The notes under the pieces are model-generated. The model saw only the letters and a program-made list of their open reading frames with translations, did not search any database and was not told where the DNA came from. The position numbers and the translations under genes were made by a program. DNA of 64,000 nucleotides from the NCBI GenBank assembly GCA_947581855.1, contig CANPVZ010000003.1, positions 124,001-188,000 on the forward strand, read 5' to 3'. Shown piece after piece: positions 34,452-43,943 of the stretch (the first letter of the stretch is position 1; every line of letters begins with the position of its first letter). This DNA comes from an uncultured Phocaeicola sp. GTDB lineage: Bacteria > Bacteroidota > Bacteroidia > Bacteroidales > Bacteroidaceae.

Positions 34452-36494
34452 TTAATTCTTCAATTCCGGATAACTGATGCGTGTATGATACGCAATCTTT
34501 AGTTTTTCTTTAAAAACATTCTTGATAGTGGCTATGTCCTTAAATGTTATAGGACATTCCCGGAAATAACCTTCCGCTACTTGCGAATCGATTATCTTGT
34601 CAACCAGCGCGGCAATAGTTTCTTCCGTATATTCCGACAGACTGCGGGATGCGGCCTCTACGGCATCGGCCATCATCAGAATAGCCTGTTCTTTTGTTTG
34701 TGGGTTAGGCCCGGGATAAGTGAATACTGATTCATCTATTGGTTCATCCGGATGCTCATTTTTGTAGGAGATATAAAAATACTTGGTTTTTCCTTGTCCG
34801 TGATGAGTATATATGAATTCTTTAATGATTTTAGGCAAATTATATTTTTCTGCCAGTCTCAGCCCATTTGTAACATGTCCGATAACGACTTGAGCACTTT
34901 GTTCATTGCTTAATGTTTTGTGAGGATTTACGCCGGCTTGGTTTTCCGTAAAGAATACCGGATTTTCCATTTTTCCGATATCGTGATATAATGCGCCGGT
35001 ACGTACTAGTTGGCTTTTTGCCCCGATTTTGTTTGCCGCTGCTGCTGCCAGATTGGCTACCTGCATAGAATGCTGGAAAGTACCCGGAGCTGTTTCCGAC
35101 ATCTCACGCAGCAAAAGATTGTTGATGTTCGAAAGCTCCACTAAAGTGACATTCGAAGTGAAACCGAATGTCTTTTCCAGAACAAATAGTAACGGGTAAG
35201 CGAATAAAAGCAGGATACCGTTAATCAGGAAATTGAGATACATGGGAAAGTTAAGCTTCGACAAATCGTTCTCATGAATTAATTCGTATGAAAAATAAAG
35301 CATGCAATAACATAATGTAATGAAAATAGCCGTGCGGAACAGCTGAGAACGTTCCGACAATTCACGTAAACTGTAAATGGCAGCCAGTCCCGTTACAGTT
35401 TGTAACAGAACGAATTCATATGGAAAGCGCAGGCTGATAGAACATAACAGTATAGTGACAATATGTGCCATAAAAGCTGTCCGGGAATCCATAAATACCC
35501 GTACGATGATGGGAACCATTGCAAAAGGCAGCAAATATACGCTTAGAACATTGTGTGCTACCATCAGCGAAGAAATAATAGGGAAGAAAATGATCAGGGA
35601 AATGAGTAATAAAATGCTTCGTTTCCGTTGATAATAGTCTTTTCGGAAAAGATCGAGGTAAAGAATGAAAGTAAGCATAAGTATGCCCACGAATAAAATT
35701 TCTCCTACAATAATCAATCTTTTTTGTTTTATGCTCCCGCTTCTTTTTAAAGATTCTTTTCTCAATGATTCCAGAATCTTGTAGGTGTCTGGGGTGACCA
35801 TCTCTCCGCGATCGATTATTTTTTGCCCGCTAATGACCATCCCTTCCGCCCAGGAGATGTTGGATAAGGCTTCTTTTATGGCCGTTTCTGTCTTTTCTTT
35901 GTCTAGTTTCAGGTTAGATGTAATGTAATTGTTTAAGTTCTCCGATTGCAGTATGCTTTTTTTATAATGTAAAGTGTCGGCGTTTATCAGATACTCATAC
36001 GCTTCTTTTACTGTATACACTTCTTGAGCCGAACGGGGAGTCGCTAAATTTTTTTCTACAATCATAATAGTTGAGATACTGTCTTTTTCCAGTTTGTCCT
36101 TTTCTTCATTGCTGATTACTCCCGTACTATATATGGCTTTTAAAGTCCGTTCGATGTGGCGGATATAATCGTTGTTGAGTTTAAAAGGGGCTTTGTGGAA
36201 GTTTTCTTTTAGTCTTTTCAACTCTTCGGTCTCGATTTGGACGTTTCTTTGGAAGTAAGGATGAAAAGTTGACCGTATGCTGTCTTGTTCTCTTTGTACA
36301 ACCTGATCACTTTTATAAATTGGAAAGTCAAATGTGGTCATTAATTGACCGTATTTCCAAGGTCTTCCTACTTCAAACTGGTAATTAAATTTGGCATCGC
36401 TCGGCATAAAAGATACTACAAGTGCAACAGCGGCAATGTATACCACCCATTTGTATATCACCTCTTTATATGGGAATATTTTCGAATTTTTCAT
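34452..36494 (-). CDS. 7TM-HD domain phosphohydrolase (PgpH-like)
   Basis: 680 residues. An N-terminal transmembrane helix (about 12-31) is followed by a 200-residue extracytoplasmic 7TMR-HDED domain. About seven membrane helices (residues 265-450) come next, then a cytoplasmic HD domain with HSMQVANLAAAAANKIG, GALYHDIGKMENP, YTHHGQGKT and MADAVEAASRSL. Homologues such as Listeria PgpH hydrolyse cyclic di-AMP, so a c-di-AMP phosphodiesterase role is likely but not shown here. It heads the operon with priA (3 nt apart), and the gltX promoter faces the other way upstream. Confidence 0.9.
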   Translation of the reverse strand: MKNSKIFPYKEVIYKWVVYIAAVALVVSFMPSDAKFNYQFEVGRPWKYGQLMTTFDFPIYKSDQVVQREQDSIRSTFHPYFQRNVQIETEELKRLKENFHKAPFKLNNDYIRHIERTLKAIYSTGVISNEEKDKLEKDSISTIMIVEKNLATPRSAQEVYTVKEAYEYLINADTLHYKKSILQSENLNNYITSNLKLDKEKTETAIKEALSNISWAEGMVISGQKIIDRGEMVTPDTYKILESLRKESLKRSGSIKQKRLIIVGEILFVGILMLTFILYLDLFRKDYYQRKRSILLLISLIIFFPIISSLMVAHNVLSVYLLPFAMVPIIVRVFMDSRTAFMAHIVTILLCSISLRFPYEFVLLQTVTGLAAIYSLRELSERSQLFRTAIFITLCYCMLYFSYELIHENDLSKLNFPMYLNFLINGILLLFAYPLLFVLEKTFGFTSNVTLVELSNINNLLLREMSETAPGTFQHSMQVANLAAAAANKIGAKSQLVRTGALYHDIGKMENPVFFTENQAGVNPHKTLSNEQSAQVVIGHVTNGLRLAEKYNLPKIIKEFIYTHHGQGKTKYFYISYKNEHPDEPIDESVFTYPGPNPQTKEQAILMMADAVEAASRSLSEYTEETIAALVDKIIDSQVAEGYFRECPITFKDIATIKNVFKEKLKIAYHTRISYPELKN

Positions 36495-36591
36495 GAACGT
36501 CCAGTTTCTTGGAATAACATTTATACCTATTTATTTTGTGCGAATATAGCGAAAAAAACAATAAGTTAGGGAAAAAAGTCTTATTTTTGCA

Positions 36592-36599
36592 ATCGAATT
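36592..36599 (+). promoter_or_regulatory. -7 element of the gltX-waaA operon
   Basis: TATTTTTG followed by CAATCG, 16 nt before the start codon; no clear -33 box. The divergent minus-strand operon starts 100 nt to the left. Confidence 0.5.
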
Positions 36600-36615
36600 A
36601 TATGCTAAAGCAATC

Positions 36616-38166
36616 ATGACAGAAAGAAAAGTTAGAGTTCGCTTTGCTCCGAGTCCTACGGGAGCATTGCATATTGGAGGGGTTCGTACAGCTTTGTATA
36701 ATTATCTGTTTGCCCGTCAGCACAATGGAGATTTGGTTTTTCGTATTGAGGATACAGACTCGAACCGATTTGTTCCCGGTGCGGAAGAGTATATCATAGA
36801 ATCGTTTAAATGGTTGGGTATCAAATTTGACGAAGGCGTCAGCTTCGGTGGAAACTACGGGCCTTATCGTCAGTCTGAGCGTCGAGATATCTATAAAAAA
36901 TATGTGCAGATACTGTTAGAGGCTGGGAAAGCATACATTGCTTTTGATACGCCGGCCGAGTTGGAGGCGAAGCGTGCGGAGATTGCTAATTTCCAATATG
37001 ACGCATCCACACGGACAAGTATGCGAAACTCTTTGACTTTGTCGAAAGAAGAAGTTGATAAACTGATTGCAGACGGAGAACAATATGTTGTTCGTTTTAA
37101 GATAGAACCCAATGAGGATGTGCACGTTCATGATTTAATACGTAGCGAGGTTGTGATTAATTCCTCTATTCTGGATGATAAGGTCTTATATAAATCGGTG
37201 GATGAATTGCCTACTTATCACTTAGCGAATATTGTAGATGATCATTTGATGGAAATTACCCATGTTATCCGCGGTGAAGAGTGGTTACCTTCGGCTCCGT
37301 TGCATGTATTGCTTTACCGGGCTTTCGGTTGGGAAGATACAATGCCGGAATTTGCTCATTTACCGCTGCTTCTGAAACCGGATGGAAAAGGTAAGCTTAG
37401 TAAGCGTGACGGCGACCGTTTGGGATTTCCCGTATTTCCTTTGGAGTGGCATGACCCGAAAACGGGCGAAGTTTCTTCTGGCTATCGGGAATCCGGTTAT
37501 TTGCCGGAAGCTGTTTTGAATTTCCTTGCGTTACTGGGATGGAATCCGGGTAATGATCAGGAGATTATGTCACTCGATGAGATGGTGCAATTGTTTGATG
37601 TACATCGTTGCAGCAAAGCAGGAGCTAAGTTCGATTATGTGAAAGGCATCTGGTTCAACCATGAATATATATTGAAAATGAGTGATGAAAAGGTTGCCCA
37701 GCTCTTTGTGCCGATATTGAAAGAACATGGAATTGAGGCGCCAATGGATAAGGTTGTAACCGTTGTCGGGCTTATGAAGGGGCGTGTAAACTTTGTGAAA
37801 GAACTTTGGGAACTCTGTAAGTTCTTCTTTGTCGCTCCTTTGGAATATGAAGAGAAAACACGTAAAAAACGTTGGAAAGAAGATTCGCCGGAGATGATGT
37901 CGAAGTTGGCGGATTTGCTTGAAAGTTTGGACGATTTTTCTTTGGAGAACCAAGAGAGAGTTGTTATGAAGTGGATTGAAGATAATGGGTATCACACTGG
38001 AAATATTATGAATGCTTTCCGTCTGGCGTTGGTTGGTGACGGTATCGGGCCGCATATGTTCGATATTTCTGCATTATTAGGAAAGGATGAGACGATATCC
38101 CGTCTTCATAAAGCTGTAGAACGAGATTGTTTCCCTGTTTTCACTAAGGATAAAGCCCAGAAGTAA
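36616..38166 (+). CDS. gltX: Glutamyl-tRNA synthetase
   Basis: 516 residues, class I aminoacyl-tRNA synthetase. The HIGH-type motif is [12 protein letters not shown] (residues 11-22) and KLSKR is at 260-264. The intervening [12 protein letters not shown] and [15 protein letters not shown] are typical of GluRS. It charges tRNA-Glu in the cytoplasm. Its stop codon overlaps the start of waaA by one base (TAATG), indicating translational coupling. Confidence 0.96.
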   Translation: MTERKVRVRFAPSPTGALHIGGVRTALYNYLFARQHNGDLVFRIEDTDSNRFVPGAEEYIIESFKWLGIKFDEGVSFGGNYGPYRQSERRDIYKKYVQILLEAGKAYIAFDTPAELEAKRAEIANFQYDASTRTSMRNSLTLSKEEVDKLIADGEQYVVRFKIEPNEDVHVHDLIRSEVVINSSILDDKVLYKSVDELPTYHLANIVDDHLMEITHVIRGEEWLPSAPLHVLLYRAFGWEDTMPEFAHLPLLLKPDGKGKLSKRDGDRLGFPVFPLEWHDPKTGEVSSGYRESGYLPEAVLNFLALLGWNPGNDQEIMSLDEMVQLFDVHRCSKAGAKFDYVKGIWFNHEYILKMSDEKVAQLFVPILKEHGIEAPMDKVVTVVGLMKGRVNFVKELWELCKFFFVAPLEYEEKTRKKRWKEDSPEMMSKLADLLESLDDFSLENQERVVMKWIEDNGYHTGNIMNAFRLALVGDGIGPHMFDISALLGKDETISRLHKAVERDCFPVFTKDKAQK

Positions 38167-39383
38167 TGTACAGTTTTGTAATCTATGTATATCTGTTGGT
38201 CGTTAAGATTGTTTCCCTCTTTAATAAGAAGGTTCGGTTAATGGTAAACGGACATGCAAAAGTGTTTGATATCCTTCGGGAGAATATTAAAGAGGGAGAA
38301 CCTTATATATGGTTTCATGCAGCTTCTTTGGGTGAGTTTGAACAAGGACGTCCGTTAATGGAACGCATCCGCCGGCAATATCCCGAGTATAATATTTTAT
38401 TGACTTTTTTCTCTCCTTCGGGTTACGAAGTACGTAAAAACTACGAAGGAGCGGATGTTATTTGTTATCTTCCTTTCGATACTCCGCGTAATGTAAGACG
38501 TTTTTTGGATTTAGCGCATCCGGCTATGGCGTTTTTTATAAAATACGAGTTCTGGCAGAACTATTTGAAAGCTTTGCAACGCCGCCATATTCCGGTATAT
38601 AGCGTTTCTTCTATTTTTCGTAAAGAACAGGTGTTTTTTCGTTGGTATGGTGGCCAATATTATAAAGTACTTACCCGTTTTACTCATTTATTTGTGCAGA
38701 ATGAGATATCAAAAAATTTGTTGTCTCAATTGGGTATCCGGGATGTGACAGTGGTAGGAGATACCCGTTTCGACCGAGTAGTGGAGATTATGCAACAAGC
38801 TAAACGATTACCGTTGGTACAAGCGTTTAAACAGGATTATCCGGTATTTGTGGCGGGTAGTTCATGGCCTCCCGACGAGGACTTGTTTATTGAATATTTT
38901 AATACCCATCCTGAGTGGAAGCTGATTATAGCTCCGCATGTAATTGGTGAAAATCATTTGCAGGACATTATCAGTAAACTGAAACGTCCGTATGTACGCT
39001 ATACGCGGGCAACCGAGGAGAATGTGAAGCAGGCGGACTGTCTGATTGTTGACTGCTACGGATTGCTTTCTGCCATTTACCGATACGGTGAGATTGCGTA
39101 TATCGGAGGTGGCTTCGGAGTAGGTATCCATAATGTACTGGAAGCTGCCGTATACGGAGTGCCGGTGATGTTTGGCCCGAATAACAAACGCTTCCGCGAA
39201 GCTCGGCAACTTTTGCAAGAGGGAGGCGCATTCGAGATTCAGGATGCGGCGGGCTTCAAAGCTTTGACGGATAGGTTGCTTTCCGATGAGGCGTTCTTGA
39301 AAAAGTCCGGTGACGCCGCCGGACGATATGTAAAGGGAAACGCTGGTGCGGCTGATAAGATATTGAGCATGATTGACTTTTAA
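38166..39383 (+). CDS. waaA: 3-deoxy-D-manno-octulosonic acid transferase
   Basis: 405 residues, GT30 family. An N-terminal membrane anchor (VIYVYLLVVKIVSLF) is followed by the catalytic base motif WFHAASLGEFEQ (E57) and the FFSPSGYEVRKNY and IKYEFWQNYL segments. A nucleotide-binding C-terminal half follows (GSSWPPDEDLF, IGGGFGVGIHNVLEAAVYGVP). It transfers Kdo from CMP-Kdo to lipid A precursor at the inner membrane. It is coupled to gltX by a 1-base overlap and followed by a 16-bp hairpin. Confidence 0.95.
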   Translation: MYSFVIYVYLLVVKIVSLFNKKVRLMVNGHAKVFDILRENIKEGEPYIWFHAASLGEFEQGRPLMERIRRQYPEYNILLTFFSPSGYEVRKNYEGADVICYLPFDTPRNVRRFLDLAHPAMAFFIKYEFWQNYLKALQRRHIPVYSVSSIFRKEQVFFRWYGGQYYKVLTRFTHLFVQNEISKNLLSQLGIRDVTVVGDTRFDRVVEIMQQAKRLPLVQAFKQDYPVFVAGSSWPPDEDLFIEYFNTHPEWKLIIAPHVIGENHLQDIISKLKRPYVRYTRATEENVKQADCLIVDCYGLLSAIYRYGEIAYIGGGFGVGIHNVLEAAVYGVPVMFGPNNKRFREARQLLQEGGAFEIQDAAGFKALTDRLLSDEAFLKKSGDAAGRYVKGNAGAADKILSMIDF

Positions 39384-39412
39384 AGAGTCTTTGGTGTCTT
39401 TTTATACTTTCT

Positions 39413-39450
39413 TTTCGAATGCTTGAAACGTTAGTTTCAAGCATTCGAAA
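39413..39450 (+). terminator. Hairpin after waaA
   Basis: Perfect 16-bp arms TTTCGAATGCTTGAAA (39413-39428) and its complement (39435-39450) with a 6-nt loop; no clear T run follows, so termination is probable but not certain. Confidence 0.65.
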
Positions 39451-39760
39451 TAGAATCGGAGAAACCGTTGTTTTTGCATCGCTCATCCAATTCAATTTCC
39501 ATACACACTCGTTTTGGGCGGATACATAAGAACATTTCCGAATTAAACTCTTCTCTCAAATAAAATACAAATGTGTTTTTATCTGTCACATCTATCACAA
39601 ACTGTGGTGTACTGATTTACGAAATCTTTTTAAGGACTGGCGAGGAATGGGTAGGGGAACATACTATCCAAGTAGCCAATACATGGAATCGATAGGGTTA
39701 CTTATACCTGTCTAGTTCCGTTACATAAGCCTGAGTAATCAGGTTAGATAGGTTTGGCTA

Positions 39761-39850
39761 GTGCCAAGTGACAAGCTTGGCACTTACTAAGCCATAGGCG
39801 TGGCACTGGGAGTAACCATAGGCTTGCGGCTTGGGAAGCCGTAAGCCTAT
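39761..39850. repeat. Two inverted repeats in the waaA-carbonic anhydrase gap
   Basis: Hairpin 1 is GTGCCAAG (39761-39768) against CTTGGCAC (39776-39783). Hairpin 2 has 15-bp arms ATAGGCTTGCGGCTT (39818-39832) against 39836-39850 with one G-T mismatch. They precede the 22-bp array. Confidence 0.6.
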
Positions 39851-39912
39851 CATTTAAGTTAGCAAAAAACAGACCACAAAAATAAAGGAATTCATTCTTT
39901 TTTCCAGAGGAC

Positions 39913-40066
39913 GTCACTTAGCATAGTTAACTACGTCACTTAGCAAAGCTAACTATGTCACTTGGCATAGTTAACTACGTCACTTAGCATAGTTAACTAC
40001 GTCACTTAGCAAAGCTAACTATGTCACTTGGCATGGCTAACTACGTCATTTGATAATGCTTACTAT
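39913..40066. repeat. Seven contiguous 22-bp tandem repeats with a 66-bp higher-order period
   Basis: Units start at 39913, 39935, 39957, 39979, 40001, 40023 and 40045. The consensus is GTCACTTAGCATAGTTAACT plus AC or AT. Units 1 and 4 are identical, units 2 and 5 are identical, and units 3 and 6 differ at two positions, so a block of three units was duplicated. Unit 7 is degenerate. No spacers, hence not CRISPR. Confidence 0.92.
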
Positions 40067-40661
40067 GGGATACTTGTCGGATGGAAACTCCGACATCAAA
40101 TGTACCACTTCTTCCCTTTCCTATATGGTGTTTGGCTCTTCCCTGCTTCATTCTGTCACTTCTTATTGCAAAATACTGCTATTCAGTGAATTGTTGTGAT
40201 ACATCCTTAGTTCACACATGTTTTGCGGTGAAACCACTGGAAAGCATGCTGTAAGTGTCTAAAAAACGCTTCCTTTCACCTGAAACTCCGATTCCGAAAG
40301 GTGTTTTGGGTGAAAGGAAGTAATTAATTGGCATTGGAATAGAAGAAGCTTTCATGGAGCACGAGAAGTGTCTGTGAAAGGAAGACAGGGGGGGGGATAT
40401 GGAACATCTACGGGAATGTGAAACCAACCTATCCTTCACCCGAAATACCCGATTCCATCGAGGAAATTGGCAAAGGGAGAAACTTTGAAAGCAGTTCTGG
40501 AAATGATGCCAAGGTGGTAAAGTTATTGGTGCAAACCGGTAAATTTCCAAAGAATAATGATTTGATTCAAGTTCTCGCTGACCCTTTCTTAAGGTGGATT
40601 CGACTTACCCGCCTACTGCCGACAAGGTAAGTCGTCTGTTTTCCGTATCCTGTCTTTCCGG
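40067..40661. other. Noncoding or decayed sequence with inverted repeats and a 9-G tract
   Basis: Arms CTTCCTTTCACC (40269-40280) and GGTGAAAGGAAG (40309-40320) are perfectly inverted; GTGAAAGGAAG recurs at 40374. A run of nine G lies at 40388-40396. The word CGAAA..CCCGATTCC near 40440 repeats one near 40281. The plus-strand frame through the G tract from 40343 to 40630 is open (KTGGGIWNIYGNVKPTYPSP) but has no start codon and no recognised family; it may be a relic. Confidence 0.45.
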
Positions 40662-41183
40662 TTATTGCTCTTCTTTATACCATCCTGCATACATGGAATA
40701 ATTATTGGCAATTTTCTGATTCAATTCTTTGGACTGGCTTGGGTCTACTTTTTTGATGAATTTAGCGGGAACACCGGCCCATAGACTTCCCGGTTCGATA
40801 ATGGTTCCGCTCAACACTAGAGCATTGGCGGCAACGATCGCTCCTTCCCCTACGATGGCGTGATCAAGGACGGTGGCACCCATGCCTATTAATGCTCCGT
40901 CTTTAATGGTGGCGCCATGAATGGTAACATTGTGCCCCACCGATACATTATTGCCGATTTCAACGGTGGATTTCTGATAAAGAGTATGTAGCACTGCACC
41001 ATCCTGAATGTTTACGTTGTGACCGATACGGATGCTGTTTACATCGCCGCGCAATACGGCATTGAACCAAATACTGCATCCGTCACCCATTTCTACGTCA
41101 CCCACGATGGTCGCATTCTCTGCAAGGAAACAATCTTTTCCTATCTTCGGAATAAATCCTCTTACTGATTTAATATAAGCCAT
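40662..41183 (-). CDS. Gamma-class carbonic anhydrase-like protein
   Basis: 173 residues forming a left-handed beta-helix of hexapeptide repeats (GDVEMGDGCSIWFNAVLRGDV, IGHNVNIQDGAVLHTLYQKS, IGNNVSVGHNVTIHGATIKDGALIGMG). The metal-ligand histidines of the gamma carbonic anhydrase family are visible in HTLYQ, GHNVTIHG. These trimers hydrate CO2 or bind acyl donors; many members are of untested activity. It is encoded 6 nt after the aminopeptidase P gene in one operon. Confidence 0.9.
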   Translation of the reverse strand: MAYIKSVRGFIPKIGKDCFLAENATIVGDVEMGDGCSIWFNAVLRGDVNSIRIGHNVNIQDGAVLHTLYQKSTVEIGNNVSVGHNVTIHGATIKDGALIGMGATVLDHAIVGEGAIVAANALVLSGTIIEPGSLWAGVPAKFIKKVDPSQSKELNQKIANNYSMYAGWYKEEQ

Positions 41184-41189
41184 AATCGT

Positions 41190-42980
41190 TTAATTTTTGA
41201 TATACTCTTTTGTTTTTTCCTGTAACCATAGCCGGTGCTCTTCATCCAAAAGGGGAGATAAACGGTTGTAAACAGTTTGATGATACTCGTTTAACCAATT
41301 TATCTCTTCCTTGTTCAGCATTTCCGGAACAAGAGGAGCGGTATCTATCGGGCAGAGCGTGAGTGGTTCGAACTGATAAAACTCTCCAAACTCCGTTTCG
41401 CGGAAGGGTACTATCAGCAAGGTATTCTCGGTGCGGATACCATGACGTCCTGCTTTATACACCCCTGGCTCATTGGTTACTGTCATACCTGGTTGCAAGG
41501 CAGTAGGCATATGATTCATACGGATTTGGTGAGGTCCTTCGTGTACATTCAGATAAGCTCCTACACCATGTCCGGTGCCGTGGGCATAGTTCAGGCCTTC
41601 TTTCCATAGCTCGGCATGAGCGAGCGCGTCTAGTTGAGTGCCGCAGGTGCCTTTGGGGAATTTGGCTTTCGACAGTCCTATATGTGCTTTCAGTATAATC
41701 GTATAGTCCCGTTTTTCCTCTTCGGTGAGCGGACCGAGTGCAATGGTACGTGTAATATCTGTAGTTCCGTCTTGATATTGGGCTCCACTGTCAAGTAATA
41801 AAAGTCCTTCCGCTTTCAGCGGTTTGTCTGTTTCGGGGGTGGCTTCATAATGTACAATCGCGCCATGTTCCTTGTATCCCGCAATAGTATCGAAACTAAT
41901 ACCTTTGAATAAAGCCTGTTCGGCACGGAACGCATAAAGTTGCCGGTCGATGCTCATTTCTGTTTCGTTTCCGGAGGATACCGCTTTTTCCAGCCATTTC
42001 AAGAATTTGACCATTGCAACGCCGTCGCGCAACATAGCTTGCCGGAAACCGGCGATTTCGTATTCGTTTTTCACTGCTTTCATCAGTAGGATAGGAGAAG
42101 TGCCATATACAATTTGTGTCATCGGGTTGATGGCTTCCAGTATAGCGTAATTGGTTCGAGCAGGATCTATCAGTAACGAATCATGTGGATAAACACGCAA
42201 AGAACTCTGTGCTTGTTGATAAGGAAAAATATGTACCCCTTCGTCTGCCAGATAATTCTCCACTTCCGGAGTTACTTTCTGCGGCTGGATAAATAAGGTG
42301 GCTTTTTCCGGTTCTACCAGCAAATAACTTACCGCCACCGGATTGCAATGCACATCATTACCACGGATATTCAACGTCCATGCGATTTCATCCAATACAG
42401 AAATGAATATTCCTTTCGCTCCCTGCGCACTAACCTCTTTCCGCAGTCGGACCAGTTTTTCTTTGCAAGAAAGTCCGGCGAATTCCAAAGGTTGAATTTC
42501 TATGGGCGAGGCGGGCAATGTCGGACGATTGCTCCAGAGCATGTCGAATTCATCGAATGTAGTGTTTAGTTTTAACCCATAGATATCTAATGATTTTCGA
42601 AGAGTTTCTGTTTCGTAGATACTGTTTACCCACCCGTCGATGCCGACTGTTTCACCTGGAGTAAGCTCTTTTCCTAACCATTCTGTAATAGAAGGTGTTT
42701 CGGGCAGGCGGTCTTTCATTAAGATAAAACCAGTTCCCTCTAATTGTTCGGTTGCTTGCAGGAAATAACGGGAATCCGTCCAAAGCGCGGCGTTATGCAA
42801 TGTAACGACAGCAGTTCCTGCCGAACCGTTGAATCCCGAAATCCATTCACGGATTTTCCAGTGGTCGGGTACATATTCTCCTGAATGCGGATCGGTACTG
42901 GGAATAATCAGTGCGCTGAGTTTATGTTGACGCATCGTGTTTCGTAAAGCGGAAAGTCTGTTAAGTATTTCTTTTTTCAT
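41190..42980 (-). CDS. Aminopeptidase P family Xaa-Pro peptidase (M24B)
   Basis: 596 residues in the three-domain aminopeptidase P arrangement. Two creatinase-like N-terminal domains (about 1-300) are followed by a pita-bread catalytic domain with the metal ligands LLLDSGAQYQDGTTDITRT, HGTGHGVGAYLNVHEGP and NEPGVYKAG, then a C-terminal extension. It removes an N-terminal residue preceding proline, in the cytoplasm since no signal peptide is seen. The length fits the long eukaryote-like aminopeptidase P found in Bacteroidetes. Confidence 0.93.
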   Translation of the reverse strand: MKKEILNRLSALRNTMRQHKLSALIIPSTDPHSGEYVPDHWKIREWISGFNGSAGTAVVTLHNAALWTDSRYFLQATEQLEGTGFILMKDRLPETPSITEWLGKELTPGETVGIDGWVNSIYETETLRKSLDIYGLKLNTTFDEFDMLWSNRPTLPASPIEIQPLEFAGLSCKEKLVRLRKEVSAQGAKGIFISVLDEIAWTLNIRGNDVHCNPVAVSYLLVEPEKATLFIQPQKVTPEVENYLADEGVHIFPYQQAQSSLRVYPHDSLLIDPARTNYAILEAINPMTQIVYGTSPILLMKAVKNEYEIAGFRQAMLRDGVAMVKFLKWLEKAVSSGNETEMSIDRQLYAFRAEQALFKGISFDTIAGYKEHGAIVHYEATPETDKPLKAEGLLLLDSGAQYQDGTTDITRTIALGPLTEEEKRDYTIILKAHIGLSKAKFPKGTCGTQLDALAHAELWKEGLNYAHGTGHGVGAYLNVHEGPHQIRMNHMPTALQPGMTVTNEPGVYKAGRHGIRTENTLLIVPFRETEFGEFYQFEPLTLCPIDTAPLVPEMLNKEEINWLNEYHQTVYNRLSPLLDEEHRLWLQEKTKEYIKN

Positions 42981-43004
42981 GGCTTATTGAATATTGATTG
43001 GATA

Positions 43005-43012
43005 CAAAAGTA
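43005..43012 (-). promoter_or_regulatory. -7 element of the aminopeptidase P operon
   Basis: CAAAAGTA on the plus strand is TACTTTTG on the minus strand, 25 nt before the start codon. No good -33 box is seen. Confidence 0.5.
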
Positions 43013-43348
43013 GAAAATAAATCGCGAAGTTTTTTCTTTTACATTTGGATATTTCATATCGTAAGTTCGTTGGCGGCTATGAAAATTGATAAATGATAAG
43101 TACTGAAACGTAAGATAGAAGAGGTGAAAAAGTAACTTTTACAAGTCGCGACCGGTTGGAGATAGTGTTAATTATTATAGGTTAGTAAATGCCCATGTTG
43201 GAAGTAAAAAACAATTTCTTTTGCAACTATCTTTATCAATGTTGCCGAAGAGAATCTTAGTTATCGCACACATTATAAGGCTTTGTGCAATTTTTAACAC
43301 CTGTTAGATGGTTTTTGGAGAAACCTTCTTTTTTCTTATGCTGTATAA
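43013..43348. other. Divergent intergenic region
   Basis: The 336-nt space between the divergent aminopeptidase P and XRE-cupin units holds no recognised gene or RNA, apart from the two -7 elements at its ends. Confidence 0.5.
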
Positions 43349-43359
43349 TTGAAAATAAC

Positions 43360-43367
43360 TACCTTTG
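43360..43367 (+). promoter_or_regulatory. -7 element deciding the start of the XRE-cupin gene
   Basis: TACCTTTG lies inside the longest open frame (which begins at 43349) and 21 nt before the ATG at 43388. A transcript starting about 43374 can only use 43388. Confidence 0.6.
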
Positions 43368-43387
43368 AGCCATATAAATTAACAGAT

Positions 43388-43939
43388 ATGAACGATCAGA
43401 TAAAACTAATAGCTGCGCGCCTGAGGGGCTTGCGCGATGTACTGGAACTTTCGGAAGAAGATGTGGCTGAAACCTGCCAAATGTCTTTGGATGAATACAG
43501 ACAAATAGAAAGTGGAACGGTGGATATTTCCGTCAGCACGTTGCAACGTATATCACGCCAATATGGCATTTCGTTAGGTGTGCTGATGTTTGGGGAAGAA
43601 CCGAAAATGAGTAGTTACTTTCTTACCCGTGCCGGTACGGGCATGTCGGTAGAACGTCGTGCTGCCTATAAATATCAGTCTTTGGCTTCGGGTTTCCGCG
43701 GGCGTGTGGCCGATCCGTTTATTGTGACCGTTGCTCCGAAGGAGGAGACTACTGTTCAGTTTAATTCCCATCCGGGACAGGAATTTAATTTAGTGCTTGA
43801 AGGTAAGATGTTATTAAACATCAATGGAAAAGAACTTATTTTGAATGAAGGAGACAGTCTCTACTTTAATTCGGCTTTGCCGCATGGAATGCTGGCATTG
43901 GATGGGAAACCGGTTAAGTTTTTGGCTATAATAATGTAA
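43388..43939 (+). CDS. XRE-family regulator with C-terminal cupin domain
   Basis: 183 residues from the ATG at 43388, chosen because the promoter -7 element lies upstream of it and the family begins with the helix-turn-helix. HTH: AARLRGLRDVLELSEEDVAE followed by QMSLDEYRQIESGTVDISVS (about 7-60). Cupin: QFNSHPGQEFNLVLEGKMLL then LNEGDSLYFNSALPHGM (about 115-180), a likely ligand sensor. It starts an operon with the acyl-CoA ligase 4 nt downstream and probably controls it in response to a metabolite. Confidence 0.9.
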   Translation: MNDQIKLIAARLRGLRDVLELSEEDVAETCQMSLDEYRQIESGTVDISVSTLQRISRQYGISLGVLMFGEEPKMSSYFLTRAGTGMSVERRAAYKYQSLASGFRGRVADPFIVTVAPKEETTVQFNSHPGQEFNLVLEGKMLLNINGKELILNEGDSLYFNSALPHGMLALDGKPVKFLAIIM

Positions 43940-43943
43940 TAGA

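Noticed and set aside
39913..40066. CRISPR-like array
   Set aside because: The 22-bp units are contiguous with no unique spacers, and no cas genes are present.
40212..40550. Minus-strand ORF of 112 codons
   Set aside because: It spans the poly-G tract and inverted repeats, has irregular composition and no recognised domain.
43349..43387. N-terminal extension of the XRE-cupin regulator
   Set aside because: The -7 element lies inside it and the helix-turn-helix family begins after 43388.
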